From Streptomyces lichenis (GTDB lineage Bacteria; Actinomycetota; Actinomycetes; Streptomycetales; Streptomycetaceae), in contig NZ_JALPTH010000019.1 of NCBI RefSeq assembly GCF_023218175.1, forward strand, positions 1 through 64,000: a stretch of DNA of 64,000 nucleotides, read 5' to 3'. Positions 32,447 through 40,320 of this stretch are shown piece after piece. Both the position numbers and the translations under genes were made by a program. Under the pieces are notes generated by a model. It ran no database searches. It was not told where the DNA came from and was given only the letters and a program-made list of their open reading frames with translations. How positions within the stretch are numbered: the stretch's first letter is position 1; each line of letters starts with the position of its first letter.

Positions 32447-33187
32447 ATGCCCGTCGTCAACAGCGCAGGTCGCCTGGTGCTCGCCGCCGCGGTGGGGGCC
32501 GGACTCCTCGTCGGCGGCTGCGCCGAGCCACCGCGTCCACCCGCCGCCGCGGTGCGCCCGCCCGCTCCGGCGGCCGGGCCGCCCCGCCCCGCCCCCGCCC
32601 AGGTCCCCGGACTGGGACCGGCCACCCGCTCCCGTATCCCTTCCGGCAGCAGCCAGGCCGTGGTGGTCACCGGCGACGGACCGGACTCCCCGCAGTCCAC
32701 CGTCGTCCTCTACGAGCGCGACCCGGCGGCCGGCTGGCGGGCGGTCAGCCAGTCCTGGCCCGCCCACAACGCGCTGCGCGGCTGGAGTGCCCACCACCGC
32801 GCCGGCGACCTGCGCAGCCCCATCGGGGTCTACACGCTCAGCGACGCGGGCGGCCGGCTGCCCGACCCGGGCACCCGGATGCCGTACGACCAGACCGAAT
32901 ACTTCAACATGCCCGGCACCGGCTTCCTCGGCGAACCGCTGGAAGGCTCCTTCGACTACGTGGTGGCCATCGACTACAACCGGGTCCCCGGCAACACCCC
33001 GCTGGACAAGCGCCGCCCGCTCGGCGACGACGCGGGCGGCGGCGTCTGGATCCATGTGGACCACGGCGGCCCCACCAAGGCCTGCGTCTCCATGGACGAG
33101 GAGGACCTGCGGCAACTGCTGGTCGCCCTGGACCCGGCGCGCGCCCCGGTGATCGTGATGGGTGACGCGGGCACCCTGGGACGCTAG
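32447..33187 (+). CDS. L,D-transpeptidase-like (YkuD fold) lipoprotein
   Basis: A 246-residue exported lipoprotein: signal peptide ending in the lipobox LLVGGC (Cys near 25), a Pro/Ala-rich linker to about 60, then a YkuD-like domain ending in GGGVWIHVDHGGPTKACVSM, where the His and Cys take the places of the L,D-transpeptidase active-site pair (HxxG...S/TxGC/ACVS). This subfamily (often annotated as L,D-transpeptidase or hypothetical) cross-links or edits peptidoglycan, if active. GAAGGAAAGG precedes the ATG. Monocistronic, after the gas-vesicle terminator. Confidence 0.85.
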   Translation: MPVVNSAGRLVLAAAVGAGLLVGGCAEPPRPPAAAVRPPAPAAGPPRPAPAQVPGLGPATRSRIPSGSSQAVVVTGDGPDSPQSTVVLYERDPAAGWRAVSQSWPAHNALRGWSAHHRAGDLRSPIGVYTLSDAGGRLPDPGTRMPYDQTEYFNMPGTGFLGEPLEGSFDYVVAIDYNRVPGNTPLDKRRPLGDDAGGGVWIHVDHGGPTKACVSMDEEDLRQLLVALDPARAPVIVMGDAGTLGR

Positions 33188-33228
33188 CGGATGCCCGGAA
33201 AGGCGTTGAGCCGGAGCCGGAGCCGGAG

Positions 33229-33340
33229 GCGGAGGCGAGGGTGACCATGGCCCGGTAGTGGCTGGCTCGTTTGTCGTAGCGCGTGGCCAGGGCCCGGTTG
33301 TGCCCGAGGCCGGCTTCCGCACCGCGCACGGCGCCGGCAC
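33229..33340 (-). pseudogene. IS5-family transposase C-terminal remnant
   Basis: On the minus strand a frame reads HNRALATRYDKRASHYRAMV followed by TLASA, the characteristic end of IS5-type transposases (…ATRYDK…). It then runs into a repetitive GSGSGS stretch with no upstream catalytic region. The region 33388-33500 on the plus strand also has a short coding-like piece (GGATRVDITSYAAADRLSPY) that I do not recognise. No terminal inverted repeats were found, so this is a scrap. Confidence 0.6.
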
Positions 33341-33448
33341 TGCCGCCGGCGGCCTGGCAGAACCGGCCCGTCGGCGTGCGGCTGGTCATGCATGCTGGCA
33401 GCGGCTGCCGGTACGTCTAACTGCCGGGCGGCGCGACCCGCGTCGACA

Positions 33449-34483
33449 TCACCTCCTACGCGGCGGCCGACCGGCTCTCGCCCTACCGGCCGATCGCCTC
33501 GGCCGTCTGCACCAGGAACGGCCGCGGAGACCGCCGCCGGAGGCCGCCGGCGGGTAGGAGGTGAGGGCCACTCCGCCGACCAGCAGCGCGGCGGCGCACC
33601 AGCGCAGTGGGGTGATGTGCTCGCCGAGGAAGAGGGCGGCGGAGGACATGCCGAAGACCGGCACCAGGAGGGAGAAGGGGGCGACCGAGGAGGCCGGGTG
33701 GTGGCGCATCAGGAAGCCCCAGGCGCCGAAGCCGAAGACGGTGGTGACCCAGGCGACGTAGACGATCACCCCGGCACCGGTCCAGTCCAGGGCCCGCAGG
33801 GCGTCGAGGTCGCGCCGCGGGCCCTCCACGGCCAGGGAGAGCAGCAGCAGCGGCAGCACCGGGACGGTGCTCACCCAGACCATGAAGTTGAGCGCGTCGG
33901 GCGGGGCGGCCCGACGGGTCAGCACGTTGGAGACGCCCCAGCACACGGCCGCCGCGATGACCAGCAGGAAGGCGGACATCGGTCCGGTGGAGCCCTCGTC
34001 CACCGCGGCGACGGCGATGCCGGCGACCGCCACGGCCATCCCCGCGATCCGGACGCCGCCGGGGCGTTCGCGGAGGAAGGCGCAGGCGAACAGCGCGGTG
34101 AAGACGGCCTGGATCTGCAGGATCAGGGAGGACAGGCCGGCCGGGGTGCCCCGGTCCATGCCGACGAACAGCAGCCCGAACTTGGCGACGCCCAGGGCGA
34201 GTCCGACGCCGACGATCCACCGCCAGGCGACCTTGGGCCGACCCACCAGGAAGACCGCGGGGAGCGCCGCCGCCAGGAACCGCAGCGCGGAGAAGAGCAG
34301 CGGTGGGAAGTGCTCCAGGCCGATGTGGATGACGGTGAAGTTGACCCCCCAGACCGCGGCGACGAGGAGGGCGAGGAGCAGGTGCCGGACCGGCATCGGC
34401 CCGGACGGGGAGGGGCCCGGGCGGGCGGCGGAGGGAGGTGCGGGGAGCGGACCGGAAGGGTTGGGAAGGGCGGTGCGTGGCAT
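33449..34483 (-). CDS. EamA family (DMT superfamily) transporter
   Basis: A 344-residue membrane protein with two EamA repeats, about ten hydrophobic helices: LLLALLVAAVWGVNFTVIHI at about 31-50, LLVIAAAVCWGVSNVLTRR starting the second repeat, and APFSLLVPVFGMSSAALFLGEHITPLRW near the end. EamA proteins export amino acids and other metabolites. The last 35 residues are basic and hydrophilic. The ATG at 34483 faces the LysR gene, a common transporter/regulator arrangement. Confidence 0.88.
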   Translation of the reverse strand: MPRTALPNPSGPLPAPPSAARPGPSPSGPMPVRHLLLALLVAAVWGVNFTVIHIGLEHFPPLLFSALRFLAAALPAVFLVGRPKVAWRWIVGVGLALGVAKFGLLFVGMDRGTPAGLSSLILQIQAVFTALFACAFLRERPGGVRIAGMAVAVAGIAVAAVDEGSTGPMSAFLLVIAAAVCWGVSNVLTRRAAPPDALNFMVWVSTVPVLPLLLLSLAVEGPRRDLDALRALDWTGAGVIVYVAWVTTVFGFGAWGFLMRHHPASSVAPFSLLVPVFGMSSAALFLGEHITPLRWCAAALLVGGVALTSYPPAASGGGLRGRSWCRRPRRSAGRARAGRPPRRR

Positions 34484-34527
34484 GGCATGAGCATCGCTGG
34501 CGGCGGACCGTGCAGTACAGCGCGGAT

Positions 34528-34549
34528 TGCTGCATGGTTGGATGAAGCA
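34528..34549. promoter_or_regulatory. Candidate LysR operator between EamA and LysR genes
   Basis: TGCTGCAT-GGTTGG-ATGAAGCA, an interrupted palindrome with 7 of 8 arm positions matched, in the 115-bp gap between the divergent genes. LysR regulators usually bind such dyads (T-N11-A core) in the shared promoter. Confidence 0.55.
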
Positions 34550-34598
34550 TCGCTGAATACTCCGCTGGGCGGAGGCCGTGGGAGGGGAGGGGTCGCTC

Positions 34599-35522
34599 GT
34601 GCTGGACCTCGGCCGGTTGAAGGCTCTGCACGCCGTCTCGGTCCACGGCACCGTGGTCGCCGCCGCCGCGGCCCTCGGGTACACGCCATCCGCGGTCTCG
34701 CAGCAGATCGCCAAACTGGAGCGGGAGACCCGCACCACCCTGCTGGAGCGCCGGGGCCGGGGCGTCCGGCTCACCGAGGAGGCCGAGCAGCTGGTCGTCA
34801 CGGCGCAGGAGTTGATGGTCATCGTCGAGCGGGCCGAGGTGCGGTTGGAGGAACGGCGCGGGGAGCCGTCCGGGCGGCTCGACATCGCCTGCTTCGCCAG
34901 TGCCGCGCGCGGGCTGATGCCGACGGCGCTGGCCGACCTGGCCCGCCGCCATCCGGCACTGGACGCCCGTCTCCAGGAGATCGACCCGCATCTGTCGGTG
35001 GAGCTGGTGGCCCGCGGTGCGGTCGACCTGGCGGTGGCCCACGACTGGGACATCGCACCGGTGCCGGTCCCGCCAGGCGTCGCGGCGGCCGACATCGGGG
35101 TCGACCTGTGCGACCTCCTGGTGCCGGCCGGCCATCCGCTGGCGCACCGGGCGTCGGTGTGCCGGGAGGACCTGGCCGCCGAGCGGTGGATCTCCCAGCC
35201 CCCGGGCACCGTCTGCCACGACTGGCTGGTGCGCACCCTGCGGGCGACCGGCGGCGAGCCCCGGATCGTCCACCGCGCCGAGGAGAACCACACCCAGCTC
35301 GCCCTGGTCGCGGCGGGCCTCGGCATCGCCCTGGCGCCCCGGTTGGGCCGGGGAGCGCTGCCGACGGGGGTACGGGCCGTCCGGCTGGACCCGGTGCCGA
35401 GCCGGCGGCTGCGGGCCCTGTGGCGCACCGGCGCGGCCCGCCGCCCCGCCATCACCGAGACCGTGCGCACACTGGTACGCCTGTGGCCCGAGGTCGCGGG
35501 CCCGGACGCCGCGGCTCACTGA
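34599..35522 (+). CDS. LysR family transcriptional regulator
   Basis: A 307-residue regulator: helix-turn-helix at about 4-63 (LKALHAVSVHGTVVAAAAAL then GYTPSAVSQQIAKLERE), followed by a substrate-binding domain. The GTG at 34599 has GGAGG eight bases upstream. It probably controls the divergent EamA transporter. Effector unknown. Confidence 0.9.
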   Translation: MLDLGRLKALHAVSVHGTVVAAAAALGYTPSAVSQQIAKLERETRTTLLERRGRGVRLTEEAEQLVVTAQELMVIVERAEVRLEERRGEPSGRLDIACFASAARGLMPTALADLARRHPALDARLQEIDPHLSVELVARGAVDLAVAHDWDIAPVPVPPGVAAADIGVDLCDLLVPAGHPLAHRASVCREDLAAERWISQPPGTVCHDWLVRTLRATGGEPRIVHRAEENHTQLALVAAGLGIALAPRLGRGALPTGVRAVRLDPVPSRRLRALWRTGAARRPAITETVRTLVRLWPEVAGPDAAAH

Positions 35523-36174
35523 GTCGCCGCCCGCCCCGGCGTGCCCGGCCCGGCAGGCGGCGACGGTGGCGACGGCCGTGGGGCCGGCCACCGAACCGGC
35601 CGCGGAGACCTGCCCCGCCGGCGCCCGCCCGCCGCCGACCAGCGGGCGGTGAGCGGGCCGAGCAGCATCAGCAGCACATACGCGGTGGCCGGCGGCCCGA
35701 TCCGGGGCCCGGTGGCGGCGGCCGGACCGGCGGGCCTCACCGGCGCCGCCCGGTATCCGTCGGCAGCCGCCGCCCGCGCCCACCCATCGTCCCAGACGAG
35801 TGGCCGACGATCCGCGCCGACCGCTCCAGCAGCCGCGCCGACCACGGTGGTCGGCTGGAGCCCGGCGGCCAAGTCGGGCTCGATGCCCGGGCCGAGGCGC
35901 TGGCCCCCTCGGACCCCGGTCGGTCGCCGCCTCGCTCACCCCAGTCCTGCCGGCCACGGACGAGATCCGAGCCCTGACCACAGCCTCCATCCGCCCGGGC
36001 CGTTCGGTGGGCCGTACTCGGTCATCCGACGACGCCAGTTCCCGGCGAGCGTCCGGCCATGCGGAGGCCGCGCTGGCTCCGCGACATCCTCGGGGACCGC
36101 CTGGACGTCCGGCGCGAGCCTCACCGGTACCTCGTCTTCGCCCCCGACCGACGACGCCACCGACACCGCAGGCG
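35523..36174. other. Gene-poor stretch with possible gene scraps
   Basis: No gene can be supported over these 652 bp. Long open frames on both strands are low-complexity. A short plus-strand ORF at 36059-36178 (ATG to TAG, 39 residues, RPRWLRDILGDRLDVRREPH) has codon use like a real gene and may be the end of a decayed one; I do not recognise it. The region looks like a graveyard between two intact genes. Confidence 0.4.
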
Positions 36175-36768
36175 CTAGCTGATCGTCAGGCTCGTGAAGT
36201 GGATGGTAACGATCTGGGTGCTGCCGTTCTCGACCTTGACGACCCTGGGCTCTTGCAGGGTGAACCGCTTCGTCACATTGCCCGCGAAGTCCAACTGCTC
36301 GAGCGACGCCGACCCGGGCTGGGTCTTGCCGTCGATCAGGTCGGTGAACTGCTGGGACTGATCGGAACCGCGGGTCACGGTCACCGTGCCTGCCTGCGGC
36401 TGCTCTCCGGGGATGAGCCGGAGGCCGTCGGCCGGGTTCTGCTGGGTGGGTTGGTCCAGCGTGATCGCGGAGACCTCGGTGAGGGTGTCCGTGCCGCCGT
36501 CGACGCTCAGCCGGAGCTGCCGGGGGGCGAGCTCCTCGCCCTCCTGGAATTTCAGCTCGCCACCGTCGGGCTGGGACAGCGTCGAGGAGCCCTTCGCGCC
36601 GGCGTCGGGCGGGCCGGTGGGCGAACCGGCCTTCGGGGAGGCACTGGGATGCGGCGCACCGGTGTCCGAGGACCCGGAGCCGCACGCGGTCAACAGTCCC
36701 AGAAGCAGTAAGGCTGCGGCGGCCACGCCGGCCGTGCGGCGGCGCGAGCTGGTGGCGTAACGAGACAT
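36175..36768 (-). CDS. Lipoprotein resembling T4 gp19-type tail-tube proteins
   Basis: A 197-residue exported protein. Signal peptide with lipobox LLTAC (Cys about residue 28), a Ser/Pro/Gly linker to about 65, then a domain reading LRLSVDGGTDTLTEVSAITL, IPGEQPQAGTVTVTRGSDQS, LEQLDFAGNVTKRFTLQEP and IVTIHFTSLTIS. From family knowledge, this order (…KAGEVTVTRG…DTEGxxIKRYxLxNAWP…) is that of phage T4 gp19/contractile-injection tube proteins. A lipoprotein version is unusual. No other tail genes are nearby, so it likely uses the fold in another role. GGGAG precedes the ATG. Confidence 0.7.
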   Translation of the reverse strand: MSRYATSSRRRTAGVAAAALLLLGLLTACGSGSSDTGAPHPSASPKAGSPTGPPDAGAKGSSTLSQPDGGELKFQEGEELAPRQLRLSVDGGTDTLTEVSAITLDQPTQQNPADGLRLIPGEQPQAGTVTVTRGSDQSQQFTDLIDGKTQPGSASLEQLDFAGNVTKRFTLQEPRVVKVENGSTQIVTIHFTSLTIS

Positions 36769-37174
36769 GCGGAGACTCCCTGAGATGCCGATGTCGAGGT
36801 GCACGTGATGCCGTACATACGGGTCACGTGTGAACGCCCCAAGCATGTGCGGCACTTCGTCCACCCAGCCACGAATTCCGGGCAACCCGGGACGGTGGAA
36901 CGCGGAAACACCCTCTGGCCTGGGCATACGCAAAGCCCCTGGAACGCCGGGTTGGAACGCCACACTCCCCGAGACGGTCAGTTGAGTCGCAGCCCGTCCC
37001 TGGCGCCCAGGAGTTCCGGCCGCCGCCGTTTTCCGGGCCTGCTCCGTCGCGGCCCGCAGCGCGGTACGTACGGACCCATGCGCGCTCATGCCGGCGGCAA
37101 GCCCACCGCCGGCCTGCACCATCTCGGCGAGGACGCAGGGGCAGAGGGTCCGTCTCCTCGGACCGTGCGGCCGC
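36769..37174. other. Gap upstream of the gp19-like lipoprotein
   Basis: About 400 bp without a recognisable gene. It must hold the lipoprotein promoter: an AT-richer area with CACGTGATGCCG...TCACGTGTGAACG at 36800-36836 contains two CACGTG hexamers (palindromic). Nothing else stands out. Confidence 0.35.
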
Positions 37175-37435
37175 TCAGGCGGAAGAAGTCAGCCTTCGGG
37201 CCGTGCCGCAACGTCCCCTGCGGCCCTGTAGCCGGAGCTGCACCAGCGTCCAGGCCAGCAGCAGAGCGAAGACCGTCAGCAGCACGCCGGCGAGGACCAT
37301 ATGGCGCTCGTTCGGCACGCGTCCGGTCTGGAGCAGCACGAGCAGAGACAGCAGCGCCCCTGCCGCGTAGATCGACCGCACGCGTCGCAACTGCCGTACG
37401 TTCCGCGGGGGAACGGCGTACTTCGTCAGAGCCAT
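37175..37435 (-). CDS. Small membrane protein
   Basis: An 86-residue protein with two predicted membrane helices (IYAAGALLSLLVLLQ and HMVLAGVLLTVFALLLAWTLV) and a basic C terminus. ATG at 37435 (MALTKYAVPP) or 37456 are both possible; neither has a clear ribosome site. Codon use is like that of real genes. Similar small two-helix proteins of unknown function are common in streptomycetes. Confidence 0.6.
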   Translation of the reverse strand: MALTKYAVPPRNVRQLRRVRSIYAAGALLSLLVLLQTGRVPNERHMVLAGVLLTVFALLLAWTLVQLRLQGRRGRCGTARRLTSSA

Positions 37436-37557
37436 GCGTGCCGCATACCCCTGCATTCCCAGGACAGACCCGGTGAGTCACGTCCGGGGCGGCCGCGGTT
37501 CGACCGTGCGCTCGGCACAGGCACCCGTCAGCGGCGACAGAGCCGGACCCGGGCGCC

Positions 37558-37758
37558 TCACCATCCCCTCGGCGCGGCACCGGAGAAGACGGCACACACG
37601 ACGCAGCCCACGAAGAACACTGCGAGGAAGGACCAGATGGCCACCGGCCCCACCCATGCGATCGCCGGGCGGGGCGGGCGGCGTGGTGGCCAGGTCCGGT
37701 CGGCCCGCCGGGTGGCGGACCGCCACCAGAGCTCCGACGCCCACCGTGGGAGGTCCAC
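37558..37758 (-). CDS. Small single-helix membrane protein
   Basis: A 66-residue protein beginning at GTG 37758, with a basic Trp/Arg-rich N-terminal half and one hydrophobic helix (AIWSFLAVFFVGCVVCAVFSG). No strong ribosome-binding site. It is 123 bp upstream of the preceding small membrane protein, so the two could form a pair. Low support other than the clear helix. Confidence 0.45.
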   Translation of the reverse strand: MDLPRWASELWWRSATRRADRTWPPRRPPRPAIAWVGPVAIWSFLAVFFVGCVVCAVFSGAAPRGW

Positions 37759-37802
37759 CGGTCCGCCCGCCGACCCGAGGGAAACCGCCTGAGGCGGGGG
37801 AG

Positions 37803-38897
37803 TCAGGGCGCCGAGATGTACGCCAGGCCGTGGGCGCCCGACTCGCCTTCGTGTTCGACCTCCAGGGTCGTGACCACCCGGGCCTCCGCGAGGTCCACCA
37901 CGGTCACCGTACTGTCCAGGATGGCGGCCACGTAGCCGAACCGGCCGTCCGGCGACGAGGTGATGGTGAGGGGGAAGGCGCCCACCGGGACCCGGCCGAG
38001 GGGCTCGCCCCCGGCGTCGTGGATGTGCAGCACCCCCGGCTCCTGGGTGCCGAGGGAGGCGCCGTCCGACCCGGCGCTGACCCGGAGTTCACCTGCCAGC
38101 AGCAGCCCCTGGGAGGTGGTGTGGACGGGGAAGACCACGTTCTCGGTGGCGAGCGTCCGCACGGTCCGGCCCGTCGTCGTGTCGATGATCCGCACCCCCG
38201 CCCCGGGCACCGAGCCGGGGTGGTAATCCCCCTTGGGGGCGGCGACGTACACGTACCGCCCGTCCGGCGAGATGTCGATGCCCTCGCTGCCCGGGACCTC
38301 GATCCGGTCCAGCGCCTCGCCGGTCTCCAGGTCCACGACGGAGACGAAGGGCGCCTCCTTGTTGGCGGAGTAGGCCCGACGGCCGTCCGGGGTGACGGCG
38401 AACCAGTGGGGTCCGGGCGCGTGCACCGGGACCCGCCGCACCCGCCGGCGGGTGGTGGCGTCCAGGGCGACCAGACCGCCTGTCTCCTCCTCGGTGGCCT
38501 CCACGCTGACCCAGAGGAGGTCCCGCACCGGATCCAGCAGCAGGCCGTGCGGGGCGTGGTCGGGCGCGAGGTCCACGGTGTCCACGATCCGGCGGGTGTC
38601 CGGGTCGATCACCACCAGTTCCCGCGCCCGGCCGGCGTTCGCGTGGTAGTAGCCGGCGTGGTAGGTGATGGAGACGTAGAGCAGCCGGCGGGCCGGGTCG
38701 TAGCACAGTTCGTGGGGCTGACTGGGGAGGGGGAGGACGTCGAGCCGGCCGTGGCCGACGGCGTCGAAGAAGGTGACGGAGGAGCCGCCCTGGCTCACCA
38801 CCGCAAGCATGTCGCCGGCCCTCGGGGACCGGGTACGGGCGGTGGCGGCAGCGGCGGTGGCGGCCGAGGAGCGGGCCGCTTCATGTGTACGGGTCAT
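37803..38897 (-). CDS. YncE-like beta-propeller protein
   Basis: A 364-residue protein of repeated 40-residue units with the YVSxxxxxVxVIDxxTxxxV pattern (e.g. ELVVIDPDTRRIVDTVDLAP, VSVVDLETGEALDRIEVPG), i.e. a seven-bladed propeller of the YncE/surface-layer type. No signal peptide; the N-terminal 45 residues are Ala/Thr/Arg-rich. Probable ATG at 38897 with GAGG nine bases upstream. It is divergent from a LysR gene, which may regulate it. Ligand and location unknown. Confidence 0.8.
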   Translation of the reverse strand: MTRTHEAARSSAATAAAATARTRSPRAGDMLAVVSQGGSSVTFFDAVGHGRLDVLPLPSQPHELCYDPARRLLYVSITYHAGYYHANAGRARELVVIDPDTRRIVDTVDLAPDHAPHGLLLDPVRDLLWVSVEATEEETGGLVALDATTRRRVRRVPVHAPGPHWFAVTPDGRRAYSANKEAPFVSVVDLETGEALDRIEVPGSEGIDISPDGRYVYVAAPKGDYHPGSVPGAGVRIIDTTTGRTVRTLATENVVFPVHTTSQGLLLAGELRVSAGSDGASLGTQEPGVLHIHDAGGEPLGRVPVGAFPLTITSSPDGRFGYVAAILDSTVTVVDLAEARVVTTLEVEHEGESGAHGLAYISAP

Positions 38898-39022
38898 GAC
38901 GGCAGCCTCACAGGGGGCTAGTGTTGACTCCAGTGCAACCTGCGCAAGGGTAGTGTGCGTCAAGCGCAAACGAGCTGGTCGGGGCGGGCTCCGGCCGGCT
39001 TCCCCATGATCGGAGTCACACC
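38898..39022. promoter_or_regulatory. Shared promoter region of the YncE-like and LysR genes
   Basis: The 125-bp gap contains GTTG-N9-CAAC at 38923-38939 (GTTGACTCCAGTGCAAC), an inverted repeat of LysR-site size, and the related TGCGCAA / TTGCGC motifs at 38940-38990. These are the likely binding site and the two promoters. Confidence 0.45.
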
Positions 39023-40012
39023 GTGGGACCGAGTGCCCGGCCGTTCCCGGAGCCGCCCCCGCCTGGTTCGCTCGATCTGAACCTGCTGGTCACCCTGGAC
39101 ATGCTGCTGGAGGAGGAGAGCGTCACCGCCGCCGCTGCCCGGCTGCGGTTGTCGGCGCCCGCCGTGAGCCGGGCGCTGGGCCGGATCCGCGCCGCCCTGG
39201 GTGATCCCGTCCTGGTGCGGGCCGGCCGCAGGCTGGTCCCCACCCCGTACGCCGTGGAGCTGCGTCCCCGGGTCCGTGCCCTGGTCGAGGAGGCGCGGGC
39301 GGTCCTGGTGCCGCAGCCGGCCGCCGATCCCGCCCGGCTGGACCGGCGGTTCACCCTTAGGGCCAACGAGATGATCCTGGCCTTCTTCGCGGCCCGGTTG
39401 ATCGGGGCCGTCTCGCGCGAGGCGCCCGGGGTCGTGCTGCGTTTCCTGCCGGAGGTGCCGGAGGAAACCCAGGCGCTGCGGGAGGGCCGTCTCGACCTGG
39501 AGATCGGGGTGATCGCGCGGCCCGAGCCGGAAGTCCTGGTGGAGCGGCTCGGCGGGACGCGGCTGCTCGGAGTGGTCCGGCCCGGGCATCCGCTGCTGGA
39601 CGCGGTCGGGCGGGGCGGGCGCGCCGGGGCGCGGGCGTTCGCCGCGGCCGACCATGTGGGGGTGTCCCGTAAGGGGCGGGTGCGCGGTCCGGTGGACGAG
39701 CGGCTGGTCGAACTCGGCCTGCGGCGGCGCGTGGTGGCGGTGCTGCCGAGCTACACCACCGCGCTGTTCCTGTGCCGGGAGACCGACCTGGTCTGCCTCA
39801 CCCCGGTCGGGGTCGCCGAGCACTGTCCGGCGGCCCTGGGGCTGACCACCTTCGAGGTGCCGCTTCCGCTGCCGCCCCTGGACATTGCCATGGCCTGGCA
39901 CCCGCGCGACGACGCCGACCCGGGCCACCAGTGGCTGCGAGACCGGGTGAGGGAGGTGTGGCGGCCGGACCCGGGCACCACCGGCTGCCCGGATGACCGG
40001 CTGCCCGGATGA
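39023..40012 (+). CDS. LysR family transcriptional regulator
   Basis: A 329-residue regulator: HTH at about 15-75 (LNLLVTLDMLLEEESVTAAA, LSAPAVSRALGRIRAALGDP VLVRAGRRL), then a periplasmic-binding-like effector domain to about 310. The start GTG at 39023 is fixed by the frame and the divergent promoter gap. Of the NodD-like LysR subgroup with a PVLVRAGRRLVPT motif. Likely controls the YncE-like gene. Confidence 0.9.
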   Translation: MGPSARPFPEPPPPGSLDLNLLVTLDMLLEEESVTAAAARLRLSAPAVSRALGRIRAALGDPVLVRAGRRLVPTPYAVELRPRVRALVEEARAVLVPQPAADPARLDRRFTLRANEMILAFFAARLIGAVSREAPGVVLRFLPEVPEETQALREGRLDLEIGVIARPEPEVLVERLGGTRLLGVVRPGHPLLDAVGRGGRAGARAFAAADHVGVSRKGRVRGPVDERLVELGLRRRVVAVLPSYTTALFLCRETDLVCLTPVGVAEHCPAALGLTTFEVPLPLPPLDIAMAWHPRDDADPGHQWLRDRVREVWRPDPGTTGCPDDRLPG

Positions 40013-40320
40013 CCGGTCAGTCCGGGTGCCCGTTCAGTCCGGGGCCGCCGGGTGCCTCCCCGGCGCGGCGCGGGACCGGCCGGGGAGGCACCGGGGCGCG
40101 GAGGGCCCGTACGGGCGCACTGCCACGGCGTCCACCTCGAACAGCTTCCCCGGCAGGGCGAGCGCGGCCGCGCCGCGTGAGGTAGCCGTCCAGGCGGACG
40201 AGGGCCACGGATGCCCATGTCCGGGCCCGTGTCTTCCACGACCATGCCTTCCCCACCCGCTGCCTCGCGCCGGCCGTGGGCGCGCTGGTGTCGGCGCTGG
40301 AGCTTCGAGGGGCGGTGAGG
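40013..40320 (-). pseudogene. Possible RidA-family remnant
   Basis: No intact gene. On the minus strand, pieces in different frames recall a Rid protein: ALVRLDGYLT near 40170-40200 and ALALPGKLFEVDAVAVRP at about 40114-40170, the latter like the family C terminus (LPG.LVEIxAVAV). A frameshift and deletion would be needed to connect them. I am not sure this is real. Confidence 0.3.

Noticed and set aside
33392-35977. An 861-codon open frame on the plus strand across the EamA and LysR genes
   Set aside because: It is the antisense/other-frame shadow of the EamA and LysR genes and is Arg/Gly/Pro-rich.
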